DNA from: Belliella alkalica
GTDB lineage: Bacteria; Bacteroidota; Bacteroidia; Cytophagales; Cyclobacteriaceae
Length of the DNA: 57,988 nucleotides
Reading direction: 5' to 3'
NCBI RefSeq assembly: GCF_022549785.1
Contig: NZ_JAKZGO010000023.1
Location: 288 to 58,275, forward strand
Shown: piece by piece, positions 38,101 through 46,105 of the stretch
Layout of the letters: each line of letters opens with the position of its first letter
How positions within the stretch are numbered: the first letter of the stretch is position 1
Program-made: the position numbers and the translations under genes
Notes under the pieces: generated by a model
The model's input: the letters and a program-made list of their open reading frames with translations, nothing else
Databases searched by the model: none
Told to the model about the DNA's origin: nothing

Positions 38101-39486
38101 ATCAAGACATCTGCATTGGCTGATATACAAATGAAAAAAGATCTTTGGATCAGTGAACTGAGATTGTTTAGGCCAGATATTGAGATTTTCTTGGATGATG
38201 TTGATCTAGCGGATCAAGAAAAGGAATTCAAAGAAGAAGTAGAGTCAGTGTTGGAAACTATCAGAATAGATGAATTCGAAATAGTGGATGGGAATTTGGC
38301 TTTTTTCAATAAGGATACATCCAAAGACCCAAGGCACTTCAATAACCTGAATATCACTTTGGACAAGATGTATCTAAATCTAAACGATCTAGAGAATTTT
38401 GACAAATCAGACATATTAAAGAAGGACTTCGAAGTCAGCATTCCAAACTATAAGATTTACACAAAAGACTGTTTGAACGTAGTAAACATAGGTTTAGCTT
38501 CAGTCAAAAACGATTTGATTTCTCTTCAAAATGTCACTATGAAGCCTAGAATTGGCCGCTTTGCTTATGCTAGGGAAATAGGGAAAGAAGCGGATATTGC
38601 AGAAATTTTTATTCCTGAAATATTGGTTCATCATCCAAATCTGGAAATGCTGATAGATAATCAAGAGCTGCATTCCGTATTGTTGGAAGTTGAGGATCTA
38701 GACGCTGTTATCTATAGAGACAAGAGATTTCCTGCACCAAAAGATGTGTATAAATACATGCCTCAAGAGCTTATGAAGCAAGTAGGTTTTATAGTAAAAT
38801 TGGACACGCTTGTTTTGAAAAATGGAACAATAAAGTATGTCGAATTCCCTAAGAATGGCTTGGTTCCAGGAAAAATCAGTTTTGAAGAGCTTTATGCCAC
38901 CATATTTCCCTTCCACTTAGGAAAGGATCCGGAAAACTATCAAGTCGATCAGGGAACGCTACTTGCCTCTGCAAAACTTAATGGAGAAGCACCTCTCAAC
39001 CTTCAAGGCGAGATGTCGTTTTCTGCACCTTACCCAATGACACTCAATGTGCAAATCGGTGAATTTGACCTACGCTCGATCAATTCTATCCTAATTCCAA
39101 ACGCCTTTGCTCGGATAAGGGAAGGAACTGTCAAAAGTGGCAATTGGAATTTTACAGCAGATAATAAAGAAGCTATAGGAAGTATGCTCTTTCTTTACAA
39201 TGACCTCAAGCTTGACCTATTGGATGAAAGGACATTGGAAAAAGGTGTTGGAAGAAAGAAAATCTTAACATTTGTCTTAAATGTTTTTGCTGTTCGAAGT
39301 AATAATCCTCGCAAATTCCCTAGAAACACTGTACGAGGGTCAATTTATGAGCCAAGGAATACCGAGAAATTTATATTCAATTATTGGTGGACTACCACAA
39401 TTTCCGGTTTGAAGGGAAGTGTAGGTCTCGGACAATCAAAACCACCAAAAAAACTTCCTGTTTTGAAGAGGAAAGAAGATGATTGA
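35137..39486 (+). CDS. Very large AsmA/TamB-like membrane-anchored protein
   Basis: About 1449 residues. The frame opens with three consecutive ATGs at 35137-35145; an upstream TTG at 35113 is less likely. One membrane helix (IGIVMAILLTLQVVIYYSS, ~residues 25-45) is followed by a short conserved entry (VDFDRFYISLFQRGIIFEGF) and then ~1380 residues of repeated amphipathic strands with recurring phrases such as FEVNQGSLVIDNN, ILIDEFEIVDG-type and VDLEAFLFDN. This is the pattern of AsmA, TamB and YhdP relatives, which form long periplasmic lipid-transfer grooves. The repeat logic (a strand block, then 'in-D-x-L-x-I-x-x-G') is visible throughout. Ends with a basic tail. Assignment is by architecture; function is inferred. 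Confidence 0.7.
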   Translation: MMMPDSKSHNENSKNNGLKYLKPIGIVMAILLTLQVVIYYSSDFFLRSYVKQKVSESSEEKYEVDFDRFYISLFQRGIIFEGFSLNPVDEVFSDLTDIPYYKISIPKISLTRLNYLFRKKELQLGMIHLKSPSIEFRLEDELEEMYVEGETSALQLLEDEIKKSFGNIGLEEIRIKNLKVDDADLLFKNFISQRAIKMENAYIHVKDIQLLQTRSPETPLNAEGFTLDLENFEILLADSVHTIKAQEVHISSLEQFIKAKKVDINPDLNRFSTNYFQVSLEDLKLTDADINKVFYTSEVEVGELKLFKPEFDLYTRVNESKSEKGIFDLYELVKGILSAISIQNLNIEEGKFTQRDVNDLKNHRIKADQINFEMQEVYVGPNEIKKKDQFFYAKDASLELKKVEVALGDKIHLIKGELVTLSSFTDDIMIKGATIAPIEDLQINNEVTLIEIKVPQLGISDANLRKIYNQGIIDIKDVFLDRPEIVLRDVMGDLDGESKPFDLQGLTEDFLKAIYIQRFEVNQGSLVIDNNIRVRQDSLSFGNISFVLEKFALDNFIDKGDRKGFFLAEELQIELTDYALKLADNLHVFKADRLFLDTKTSRVQIDGFSISPFSPDQIQTSLDRYDKNTILDIYVPQFLATGVDISEAIFNDKLKIDQIRVPSPKINVYSYRTKDDDGEDKVEKEEILDLLGNYFSEVSVDSLILIKGSLNYENYVRDRMRTFAEDNVSIAVKNFHIDKNTKPEDFRLLYSEEVDLKLNNYVFSIADGRYNIIADRINFNTSREEIVTSNVRLTPSKSSEFKTQVSAIIPTLSFTGVDLEAFLFDNSLSLNKVKFSGSSVNILVNRDVNSSNVSDNEKGRERTLPKTINIINIDTVSAENANFSLSFQEEGSRRELVNTGINLSVYDFLLDSTILAKGDISGFFGGLALDVDEFWLTLSDSIHRVTFSKVELDTRYEGVLLNNLRVIPNTLSGKPGSPVFSGHIPTALIKTSALADIQMKKDLWISELRLFRPDIEIFLDDVDLADQEKEFKEEVESVLETIRIDEFEIVDGNLAFFNKDTSKDPRHFNNLNITLDKMYLNLNDLENFDKSDILKKDFEVSIPNYKIYTKDCLNVVNIGLASVKNDLISLQNVTMKPRIGRFAYAREIGKEADIAEIFIPEILVHHPNLEMLIDNQELHSVLLEVEDLDAVIYRDKRFPAPKDVYKYMPQELMKQVGFIVKLDTLVLKNGTIKYVEFPKNGLVPGKISFEELYATIFPFHLGKDPENYQVDQGTLLASAKLNGEAPLNLQGEMSFSAPYPMTLNVQIGEFDLRSINSILIPNAFARIREGTVKSGNWNFTADNKEAIGSMLFLYNDLKLDLLDERTLEKGVGRKKILTFVLNVFAVRSNNPRKFPRNTVRGSIYEPRNTEKFIFNYWWTTTISGLKGSVGLGQSKPPKKLPVLKRKEDD

Positions 39487-39556
39487 TTGCTCATCCTTCT
39501 TGATAATACACTTACTTGGTAGGTATATTCTTATGAGCTAAAAAGAGTCTTTTCAT

Positions 39557-39589
39557 AAAAAAAGGGAAGCATCATAACTTCCCTTTTTT
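39557..39589. terminator. Bidirectional terminator between convergent genes
   Basis: AAAAAAAGGGAAG (39557-39569) pairs with CTTCCCTTTTTT (39578-39589) around an 8-base loop. It has A- and T-runs on both sides, so it serves both the AsmA-like gene (+) and the FAS1 gene (-). Confidence 0.9.
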
Positions 39590-39608
39590 AATTGTATTAT
39601 TTTTAATA

Positions 39609-40574
39609 TTATTCTGTTGGCGGCACCAATACTTGGTCAATCACATGAATAACACCGTTAGTTGCATGAATATTCACAAGGTTATCATCTAAACTTGCAT
39701 CATTGATTTGTCTATTACCCAAATCAACTGTTAATGTAGCATCATCCAACATAGTTTCAATTACTGCATCTTGTCTTAAGTCCTGAAAAAATCTTCTTGC
39801 ATCTACAACATGATATTTCAGAACATCAGCCAAAAAGTCTACTTCAATTTCATCCACTCCATTCACATCCAATGCTTCAAAAAGTGCTTCAAAAGCAGCA
39901 TCTGTTGGCGCAAATACTGTAAAGTTATCTTCAAATCCACCCATAAATGTTTCAACAAGGTCAGCTCTTACCAAAGCAGCTACCAATTGTGTAAACTCAG
40001 GGGAATCAGAAGTAGATAAAGCAGTTGCAATTTCAGCAATGTTTTGCGATGGAGCAGTAATAACATTATCCAATACATGGATTACACCATTAGAAGCACT
40101 CACGTCTGTGGCTGTGATTTTAGCATTACCATTAATCCAAAAACTATCATCAGGTGCTTGGCTCACAAAGAAAGGAGAATCAGCAACTGTATTTACTCTT
40201 CCTGGATCAACGTCAGCAGATGCTACATTTCCACTTATAACGTGATAAGTCAAAATATCTGCAAGATCAGGGTTTGCAAGCAATTCATCAGCAGACAAAT
40301 CATTGTCAGAAAGAAAACGACCAAAAGCTTCATCATTCGGCGCAAACACTGTGAAAGGTCCATCGCCTGATAAAGTAGGTACCAATTGAGCAGTTTCAAT
40401 GGCTGCAGTCAATGTTGAAAACTCTGGATTTGCAGCAGCAACCTCCACAACATTATTCGTTTCGATGATTGGATCTGTATCGTCATCATCATTACAAGCG
40501 ACAAGTCCGAATCCCAAGGCCAAAGCCGCTATTGGGAATCTAAGATTCCAGTTAAATAAACTTTTCTTTTTCAT
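39609..40574 (-). CDS. FAS1 (fasciclin) domain lipoprotein, likely surface-exposed
   Basis: From the ATG at 40574 the protein has 321 residues. An upstream ATG at 40613 would add 13 basic residues before the signal, so 40574 is preferred. The signal peptide ends in a lipobox (GLVAC, then NDDDD). The acidic run right after the cysteine resembles the Bacteroidota lipoprotein export signal for the cell surface. Two FAS1 domains follow, each with the H-box pattern: TVFAPNDEAFGRFL then LTYHVISGNV, and TVFAPTDAAFEALF then LKYHVVDARR. FAS1 domains mediate adhesion. The convergent terminator upstream is shared with the AsmA-like gene. Confidence 0.92.
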   Translation of the reverse strand: MKKKSLFNWNLRFPIAALALGFGLVACNDDDDTDPIIETNNVVEVAAANPEFSTLTAAIETAQLVPTLSGDGPFTVFAPNDEAFGRFLSDNDLSADELLANPDLADILTYHVISGNVASADVDPGRVNTVADSPFFVSQAPDDSFWINGNAKITATDVSASNGVIHVLDNVITAPSQNIAEIATALSTSDSPEFTQLVAALVRADLVETFMGGFEDNFTVFAPTDAAFEALFEALDVNGVDEIEVDFLADVLKYHVVDARRFFQDLRQDAVIETMLDDATLTVDLGNRQINDASLDDNLVNIHATNGVIHVIDQVLVPPTE

Positions 40575-40882
40575 AATTTTTGTTGGTTTAGTTTTATTAA
40601 AAGTACGCTTCATTAACCTACTTAAAGCTTTTAATGTTACATAAAAGAGTATTTAATTTCAAAAACGTATTTAAACAGTTTATAAATGTAATCAAAAGGT
40701 ATTTTTATATAAACAAATGAATAGCTATAGAATTTGAATTGAGAAGAAATCAAAATTCTAAGAATACAATTTTTATTGATATAGTTATATTTATAGATAT
40801 AGTTTGGCTAAATTGAAAATTTTATACTATCAGAACCGTTAACAAGTCAATATCTATTAGATTTGAATTTTAATACATTATT
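40575..40882. other. Divergent AT-rich intergenic region, no gene
   Basis: The 308 bases between the divergent FAS1 and gldB genes are strongly A/T-rich with homopolymer runs. Both promoters should be here, but I see no box good enough to report and no ORF or repeat. Confidence 0.6.
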
Positions 40883-41893
40883 ATGATCAAAAAATATCGA
40901 AATCTATTAATTCTATTTTCATTCGTGCTTTTACTGTCTACTTCTTGCAAAAAGTCGGAAGACGTTTGTGAATTGAACGGAAAGATTTTGAATAGTTTGG
41001 AGGATTTACCCATTATCAGACTAGAGGATTACTTCTATACAGCTGAGACAAAAGAGGAATTTCTGTTTCTCTTTGAAAAATATCCAGATTTCACAAAAGA
41101 TTATCTTCAGTTAGAACTTTACAATAACAAAGAAGAATTGGCTAAAGAACTCTTGTCAATCAATCAGGACACGCTGATGCAGGAGCTTTATAGTGAAGTG
41201 AAAAAAAACTATGTAGATGTAAACCAACTGGAAATAGACCTGAATAATGCTTTTGCTTACATCAAGTATTATTTTCCGGATTTTAAAATCCCGAAGGTTT
41301 ATACATTTTTATCAGGATTCAGCAATGATCTATATATCTCCGACGATATGATTATTGTTGGTTTGGATTATTTTCTACCAAAGGAACATAGATTCCAGCC
41401 TGAAGAACTTCCAAGGTATATTGCTGATCGATACGAGCGTGACTACATAGTTCCGATGATCGTAACGGCCATATCATCGAAATACAATAAGGTAGATCAA
41501 AATCAAAATTCCCTCTTAGCAGAAATGATCTTTTATGGGAAAGCATACCATTTCACCAAGGCTATTTTACCATGCACACCTGACGACTATATTATAGGCT
41601 ACACTTCGGAAGAAGTTGCTTCTTGTTTTGCCAATGAGAAATTCATTTGGTCACACTTCATAGAAAATGATCTGCTATTTATCACCAATCCGTTTGAAAT
41701 CAGGCAATATACTGGTGAGGCTCCTGCTACTGATGTGATCAGTCCAGATGCACCGGGAAGGATCGGAAGATGGCTAGGGTGGAATATTGTGGATGATTAC
41801 AGAATCAATCAAGATGTTCCTTTAGATGTTTTGATGGAAAATCAGGATGCTGAACTGATCTTTAGGCAGTCAGGATATAAACCTCGTCAGTAA
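40883..41893 (+). CDS. gldB: Gliding motility lipoprotein GldB
   Basis: A 336-residue lipoprotein with a signal ending in a lipobox (LLSTSCKKSED, Cys ~22). The body matches GldB: FPDFKIPKVYTFLSGFSNDLYISDDMIIVGLDYFL, PRYIADRYERDYI, and the C-terminal GRIGRWLGWNIVDDY. GldB is required for gliding in Flavobacterium and co-occurs with the T9SS machinery (the core gld genes are elsewhere). Its last 32 bases overlap the convergent glycosyltransferase gene. Confidence 0.9.
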   Translation: MIKKYRNLLILFSFVLLLSTSCKKSEDVCELNGKILNSLEDLPIIRLEDYFYTAETKEEFLFLFEKYPDFTKDYLQLELYNNKEELAKELLSINQDTLMQELYSEVKKNYVDVNQLEIDLNNAFAYIKYYFPDFKIPKVYTFLSGFSNDLYISDDMIIVGLDYFLPKEHRFQPEELPRYIADRYERDYIVPMIVTAISSKYNKVDQNQNSLLAEMIFYGKAYHFTKAILPCTPDDYIIGYTSEEVASCFANEKFIWSHFIENDLLFITNPFEIRQYTGEAPATDVISPDAPGRIGRWLGWNIVDDYRINQDVPLDVLMENQDAELIFRQSGYKPRQ

Positions 41894-43082
41894 ACTCCTG
41901 ACCAAATTTTTTCTCATCAATCAGTGACAAAAGCCGCTTGACAGCAATTTCTTTGGAAAAATGTTCCACAGCCAATTTCCTTGCATTTTGTTGATATTTA
42001 TCCAAAAGCCGCTTGTCATCGCAAAGTCTATCTATCATCTCAATAGTCAACTCTAGGTTTTGAGGGTCATGGTAGATTCCAAGATTGTACTTTTTGGTGA
42101 GTTCATAGACCCATCCTTTGTGGTTGACAAGAATAGCTTTTCCCGAAGCAAGCGCATCAAAAAACTTATTTGGGCTGTTTGTTTTCAACACAGGCAGGTG
42201 GTCAAACGAAATAAATGCCATATCTGAAAGAGATAGCAAGTCAGCTACTTTTTCTTTGTTTCCAAAATCCAGAAATTTCACGTTTTCAAGTTTAAGCTTT
42301 GTTTTCTTTTCAAGTAGTTCTGGCAGTTTGGAGCCTTTTCCGAGAACAATAAATTGATAACCTTTATTTTTTACTTGTGAAAGATTAGCAATTTCTAATA
42401 ATTCCTCGACAGCATTTACCTGACCCAAAGCACCTGTGTAAATGATTGTAAATTGATCTTTTAGCTTATACTTATCCAATAGTTTGGGGCTTTTCTTTTG
42501 GGGAAAGAAAAATGAAGTGTCAGAAATGTTCGGTATGATTGTCACTTTGGTTTCAGTTCTCATTCTGACTGTATTGGCAATTCCGGGAGAAAGTGCAATG
42601 CATTTCAAAGCATGCCTATAAATACGTCTTTCCAAAGTAAAAAGAAACCGCTTGATCAATGGATTGTTGATTGCACCTACCTGAATAGGAGCATCAGGCC
42701 ATAGGTCTCGGATTTCAAAAAAGTAAGGAACTGCATATCTCCTTTTTGCCCAAAGCCCAATCAGCCCTGTGGTCAGAGGAGTGGAAGTAATGTACAAGTA
42801 ATCTGGTCTAGGAAGTTTGGAAACCCATTTTTTGGCTAATTTGACAAATTTCAGAAACGAAACAACCCTCTTGAAGAATCCCCACTCTTGTCTATAATGC
42901 ACAGGCAGATAATGGACTCTAATCCCATCGATGATTTTCAGGTCATAGTAATCCTTATTGTGACTCGTAATCATATCTACCACAATCCCCGCCTCTACCA
43001 TTCCCTTTGCCAAATGATAGGATCTTATGGCGCCACCCTCTTCGGGAGTCAAAAAATACTGGTGAATGTAAATGATCCTCAT
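41862..43082 (-). CDS. GT4-family glycosyltransferase
   Basis: From the ATG at 43082 the protein has 406 residues and opens MRIIYIHQYFLTPEEGGAIRS, the usual GT4 N-terminus with a glycine-rich loop; the frame extends up to 43124 but that adds an atypical 14 residues. The donor-site region FIISFDHLPVLKTNSPNKFFDALASGKAI has the conserved E-x7-E-like position replaced by asparagine-rich NSPNKFFD. It transfers a sugar to an unknown acceptor, probably for a surface polysaccharide. The ATG shares one base with the asnB stop (TAATG), so the two are translationally coupled. The 3' end overlaps gldB by 32 bases. Confidence 0.87.
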   Translation of the reverse strand: MRIIYIHQYFLTPEEGGAIRSYHLAKGMVEAGIVVDMITSHNKDYYDLKIIDGIRVHYLPVHYRQEWGFFKRVVSFLKFVKLAKKWVSKLPRPDYLYITSTPLTTGLIGLWAKRRYAVPYFFEIRDLWPDAPIQVGAINNPLIKRFLFTLERRIYRHALKCIALSPGIANTVRMRTETKVTIIPNISDTSFFFPQKKSPKLLDKYKLKDQFTIIYTGALGQVNAVEELLEIANLSQVKNKGYQFIVLGKGSKLPELLEKKTKLKLENVKFLDFGNKEKVADLLSLSDMAFISFDHLPVLKTNSPNKFFDALASGKAILVNHKGWVYELTKKYNLGIYHDPQNLELTIEMIDRLCDDKRLLDKYQQNARKLAVEHFSKEIAVKRLLSLIDEKKFGQEFTDEVYILTA

Positions 43083-44869
43083 TACTGATTCTTGAGCCAT
43101 GATGCTAAGATAAAAAGATTCCACACCAATAGAAATTGGTCTTTATAGACTTTCTCTGGAGCTTTTGCAATTTGCTGCATTTTCTGTGGGAAATCAGCAG
43201 CCCATTTAGCATTCATTTCCTTGATTGTACCAAATACCCACTTTCTGAAACTCTCGTTTTCTTGCAACCATTCTTTGATAGGAATGCCGAACCCGATCTT
43301 TTTCCTTTTGGCAATTCTCCCAAAACCCCGATTTTCCAAAGCTTCTTTGATCATTTTTTTTCCTGAATATAAAAGCGTCTGATCTTCGGAAAAACCCTTT
43401 GTCCATTGGATCATCTCAAAATCCAAATATGGAGATCGCCCTTCTATGCCCTGTGTCATGCATACATTGTCGTGGATTTTGAGTACATCATTGACCAAGT
43501 AATATTCCCTGTCAAAATTGAGCGCATTCTGAAAAATCCCTGCATCTTTTGGATACCATTGCTGAAATTTGGAATATTCATCATCAGGAATATTCATCAA
43601 AGATGCAAAGTTTAGAAAAGTCCTTTCAGGATCAGAATCGATTCCATTTAGGAATTTTTTGTAAGGTTTTGGAAGTGGCAGGTTTTCTGACAGTTTTTTG
43701 ATTTGGAGGTAGAATTTTGGGTTTTTGAGATATTTGGCAAAAGCCGAATGTCTCGTGTAGCCACCAAACAATTCATCCGCACCAGCACCGGAAATGAGTA
43801 CTTGAACCTTTTCCTTTGCCTCTTTTGCAATCAGCCAAGTCAGAATCCCAGCACTATCCCCTATCGGCTGATCCATCCCCGCAATATACTCTTGCCAATG
43901 TTTCTGAATCTTCTCGGGAGTGACTAGTACTTCAGTGTGGAAGCCTTCAAACTGACTTGTAAGCTTTTTTGCAAAAACAGGATCCTTGTATTTTGCCTGG
44001 TATTTTTTCTCAAATGCTGCTGTAAAGGTAGCCACAGGTTGGCCTGTTTCTTCCGTCCACAACCTGTAAAGCAAACTGCTGTCCGCCCCACCACTCAGAA
44101 TTATTCCCACCGGCCTCTCTGCATGGAAATTTTTGAGAACTGCATCTTTCAGCTTGCTCTCAAATTCCTCTTGCGAAGGGACATCCTGAATTAACTTAGG
44201 CTGAGTCCATTCAAATTTGTGTACTGTTTTACCATTAAAATCCAATGTCAAGCCTTTTCCTGGCAAATGCTGCGAGACATCATGGTAAAAACTTCTATCT
44301 GGAAATGAATGTCTAGAATAAAAATATGGTAAGAATTGACTTTTATCGATCCTAATTTCATTTCCAAAACCTGCCAAAACACCCCTTGATTCAGAAGAAA
44401 AACACCAAGTTTCTTCATTTTGGTAAAAATAAAGAGGCTTCTCTCCAGAAGGGTCTCTCGCAATTGTGATTTGCTGAAGGGAAATATTGACAAAGATAAA
44501 GGCAAACATGCCTTTCAATTCTTCAATTTTATCTGAACCATAGTGCTTGAGCCATAGCAGAAGCACCTCTGAATCTGAATTGGTCTTGAAATTATAGCCA
44601 AGATCTAAAAGATTGTTTCTTAAATCTTGGTAATTGTAAAGTGCGCCATTCCACACCAAAACACAAGATTTGTCTTCTGACCAAAAGGGTTGATTGGATG
44701 CGGCACTCAGATCTAGGATTTTTAATCTGTTGCCTGCGATCCAAACTCCTTCGGTAATTTGACAAAAATCAGAAAAGTCAGGCCCACGGTGCTGCGTAGC
44801 CTGCATCATTTTTTGTATGGTAGATTTTCCGTCTTCTTTAGGATTAATGATCAGATTGATACCACACAT
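43082..44869 (-). CDS. asnB: Asparagine synthase (glutamine-hydrolysing)
   Basis: 595 residues. The N-terminal class II glutaminase starts with the nucleophile C2 (MCGIN). The C-terminal synthetase holds the ATP pyrophosphatase loop SGGADS (259-264) and GAGADELFGGY. The family amidates aspartate, but close relatives amidate sugars or other carboxylates in surface polysaccharide loci. Here it sits between nth and a GT4 gene. It begins 3 bases after the nth stop and shares one base with the glycosyltransferase start. Whether the substrate is aspartate cannot be decided. Confidence 0.88.
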   Translation of the reverse strand: MCGINLIINPKEDGKSTIQKMMQATQHRGPDFSDFCQITEGVWIAGNRLKILDLSAASNQPFWSEDKSCVLVWNGALYNYQDLRNNLLDLGYNFKTNSDSEVLLLWLKHYGSDKIEELKGMFAFIFVNISLQQITIARDPSGEKPLYFYQNEETWCFSSESRGVLAGFGNEIRIDKSQFLPYFYSRHSFPDRSFYHDVSQHLPGKGLTLDFNGKTVHKFEWTQPKLIQDVPSQEEFESKLKDAVLKNFHAERPVGIILSGGADSSLLYRLWTEETGQPVATFTAAFEKKYQAKYKDPVFAKKLTSQFEGFHTEVLVTPEKIQKHWQEYIAGMDQPIGDSAGILTWLIAKEAKEKVQVLISGAGADELFGGYTRHSAFAKYLKNPKFYLQIKKLSENLPLPKPYKKFLNGIDSDPERTFLNFASLMNIPDDEYSKFQQWYPKDAGIFQNALNFDREYYLVNDVLKIHDNVCMTQGIEGRSPYLDFEMIQWTKGFSEDQTLLYSGKKMIKEALENRGFGRIAKRKKIGFGIPIKEWLQENESFRKWVFGTIKEMNAKWAADFPQKMQQIAKAPEKVYKDQFLLVWNLFILASWLKNQ

Positions 44870-44872
44870 ACC

Positions 44873-45550
44873 TTAATTTTCTAATTCTTCTGAGGGCTTG
44901 GCTTGAAGTTTATTGGTCTTTTCAAAATACCTGCAAAAATGCGTAATCGTACATGCTTCACATTTTGGCTTTCTTGCTAAGCAAACATAGCGTCCATGCA
45001 AGATCAACCAATGATGTGCTTTGTGCACATATTTGGAAGGGATGTTTTTGATCAATTGTTTTTCGACTTCCAAGGGTGTTTTTGCATTTTGAGGAACCAA
45101 TCCCAATCTTTTTGAAACTCTAAAAACATGCGTGTCAACGGCCATATTTGGTTGGTTCCAAACCACAGAGGTGATTACATTCGCAGTTTTCCGTCCGACA
45201 CCTGGAAGCCTTATAAGTTCCTCTACAGTAGAAGGAACTTCGCTGTTAAAGTCTTCCACAAGCATTTTTCCCAATCCAATAAGGTGCTTAGTCTTGTTGT
45301 TGGGATAGGAAATACTTCGGATATAGGGAAAAAGCTCATCAAAATGTGTAGAAGCCAAATGCTCAGGAGTTGGGAAATGCTGAAACAAGGTTTGGGTGAC
45401 AATATTTACCCTTTTGTCAGTACACTGTGCACTCAAAACTACCGCTACAAGCAACTGAAACGGATTTTCATAGCTTAACTCAGTCTCAGCAACTGGCATG
45501 TTTTCTTCAAAATGATCAATGAAGGTCTTATATCTTTCTTTTTTTAGCAT
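44873..45550 (-). CDS. nth: Endonuclease III
   Basis: A DNA glycosylase/AP lyase for oxidised pyrimidines. 225 residues. The helix-hairpin-helix LPGVGRKTANVI contains catalytic K121, and D139 follows in AVDTHVF. The C-terminal iron-sulfur site has the family spacing C190-x6-C197-x2-C200-x5-C206. It is the first gene of a likely operon with asnB and the GT4 gene. The region upstream contains the dispersed intergenic element. Confidence 0.95.
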   Translation of the reverse strand: MLKKERYKTFIDHFEENMPVAETELSYENPFQLLVAVVLSAQCTDKRVNIVTQTLFQHFPTPEHLASTHFDELFPYIRSISYPNNKTKHLIGLGKMLVEDFNSEVPSTVEELIRLPGVGRKTANVITSVVWNQPNMAVDTHVFRVSKRLGLVPQNAKTPLEVEKQLIKNIPSKYVHKAHHWLILHGRYVCLARKPKCEACTITHFCRYFEKTNKLQAKPSEELEN

Positions 45551-45749
45551 TCTTTTTCTTTTTGATTTCTAAAAATAGCAAGCTTCTAATTGATTTACCA
45601 TTCAGAATTTGTTTAATTACAACAAGTAAATAGAATGATCGTTCTAAATATGGTTCTATTTATTATGTTTATCCGCTTCAACACCAAAATACACTTAAAA
45701 TGATATGAGTATCCGCAATGGTGCACATTGGTTCAGAAGAGGTTTTATG

Positions 45750-45841
45750 TGTTGCGGATTATCGTCACCTGACAACTGTCATCAGAACCTCAAATCATTT
45801 ATCAAACATTCTATTTATTGGCTACGTGCAATAAAGCGGAT
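45750..45841 (+). repeat. Dispersed intergenic element, copy B (reference copy)
   Basis: The element lies in the 555-base gene-free gap 45551-46105. It starts with TGTTGCGGATTATCGTCA (45750-45767), then a palindrome-like CCTGACAACTGTCATCAG, and ends with the 24-base core TTGGCTA...AGCGGAT (45818-45841). Block 1 matches the copy at 21.9 kb 17/18, and the core has the same spacing in the copies at 8.66 and 21.83 kb. The rest of the gap has a few more GCGGAT/ATCCGC fragments (45671, 45713) but no ORF. Confidence 0.7.
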
Positions 45842-46105
45842 TCACTTATAAAATAATTATTCACCACCTTTACCTTTTGTCGATTTCTGCAAAATTCCAA
45901 GTGTCAATTCAAAATCTTGAGTTCTAGCGTAGACTCGTATTTTACAAATCCGTAAGTATTCTTTCTTAACATAAACCAAACAAAATGATTTAATTTCAAA
46001 CAACTGATACACTGATAACTATTAAACAAATAACCAATTATCTGCATGAACCCAAGTTTCAAGCCCTCCGATTTGTGGCCATGTAGATAATTATAAATCA
46101 AGTCC

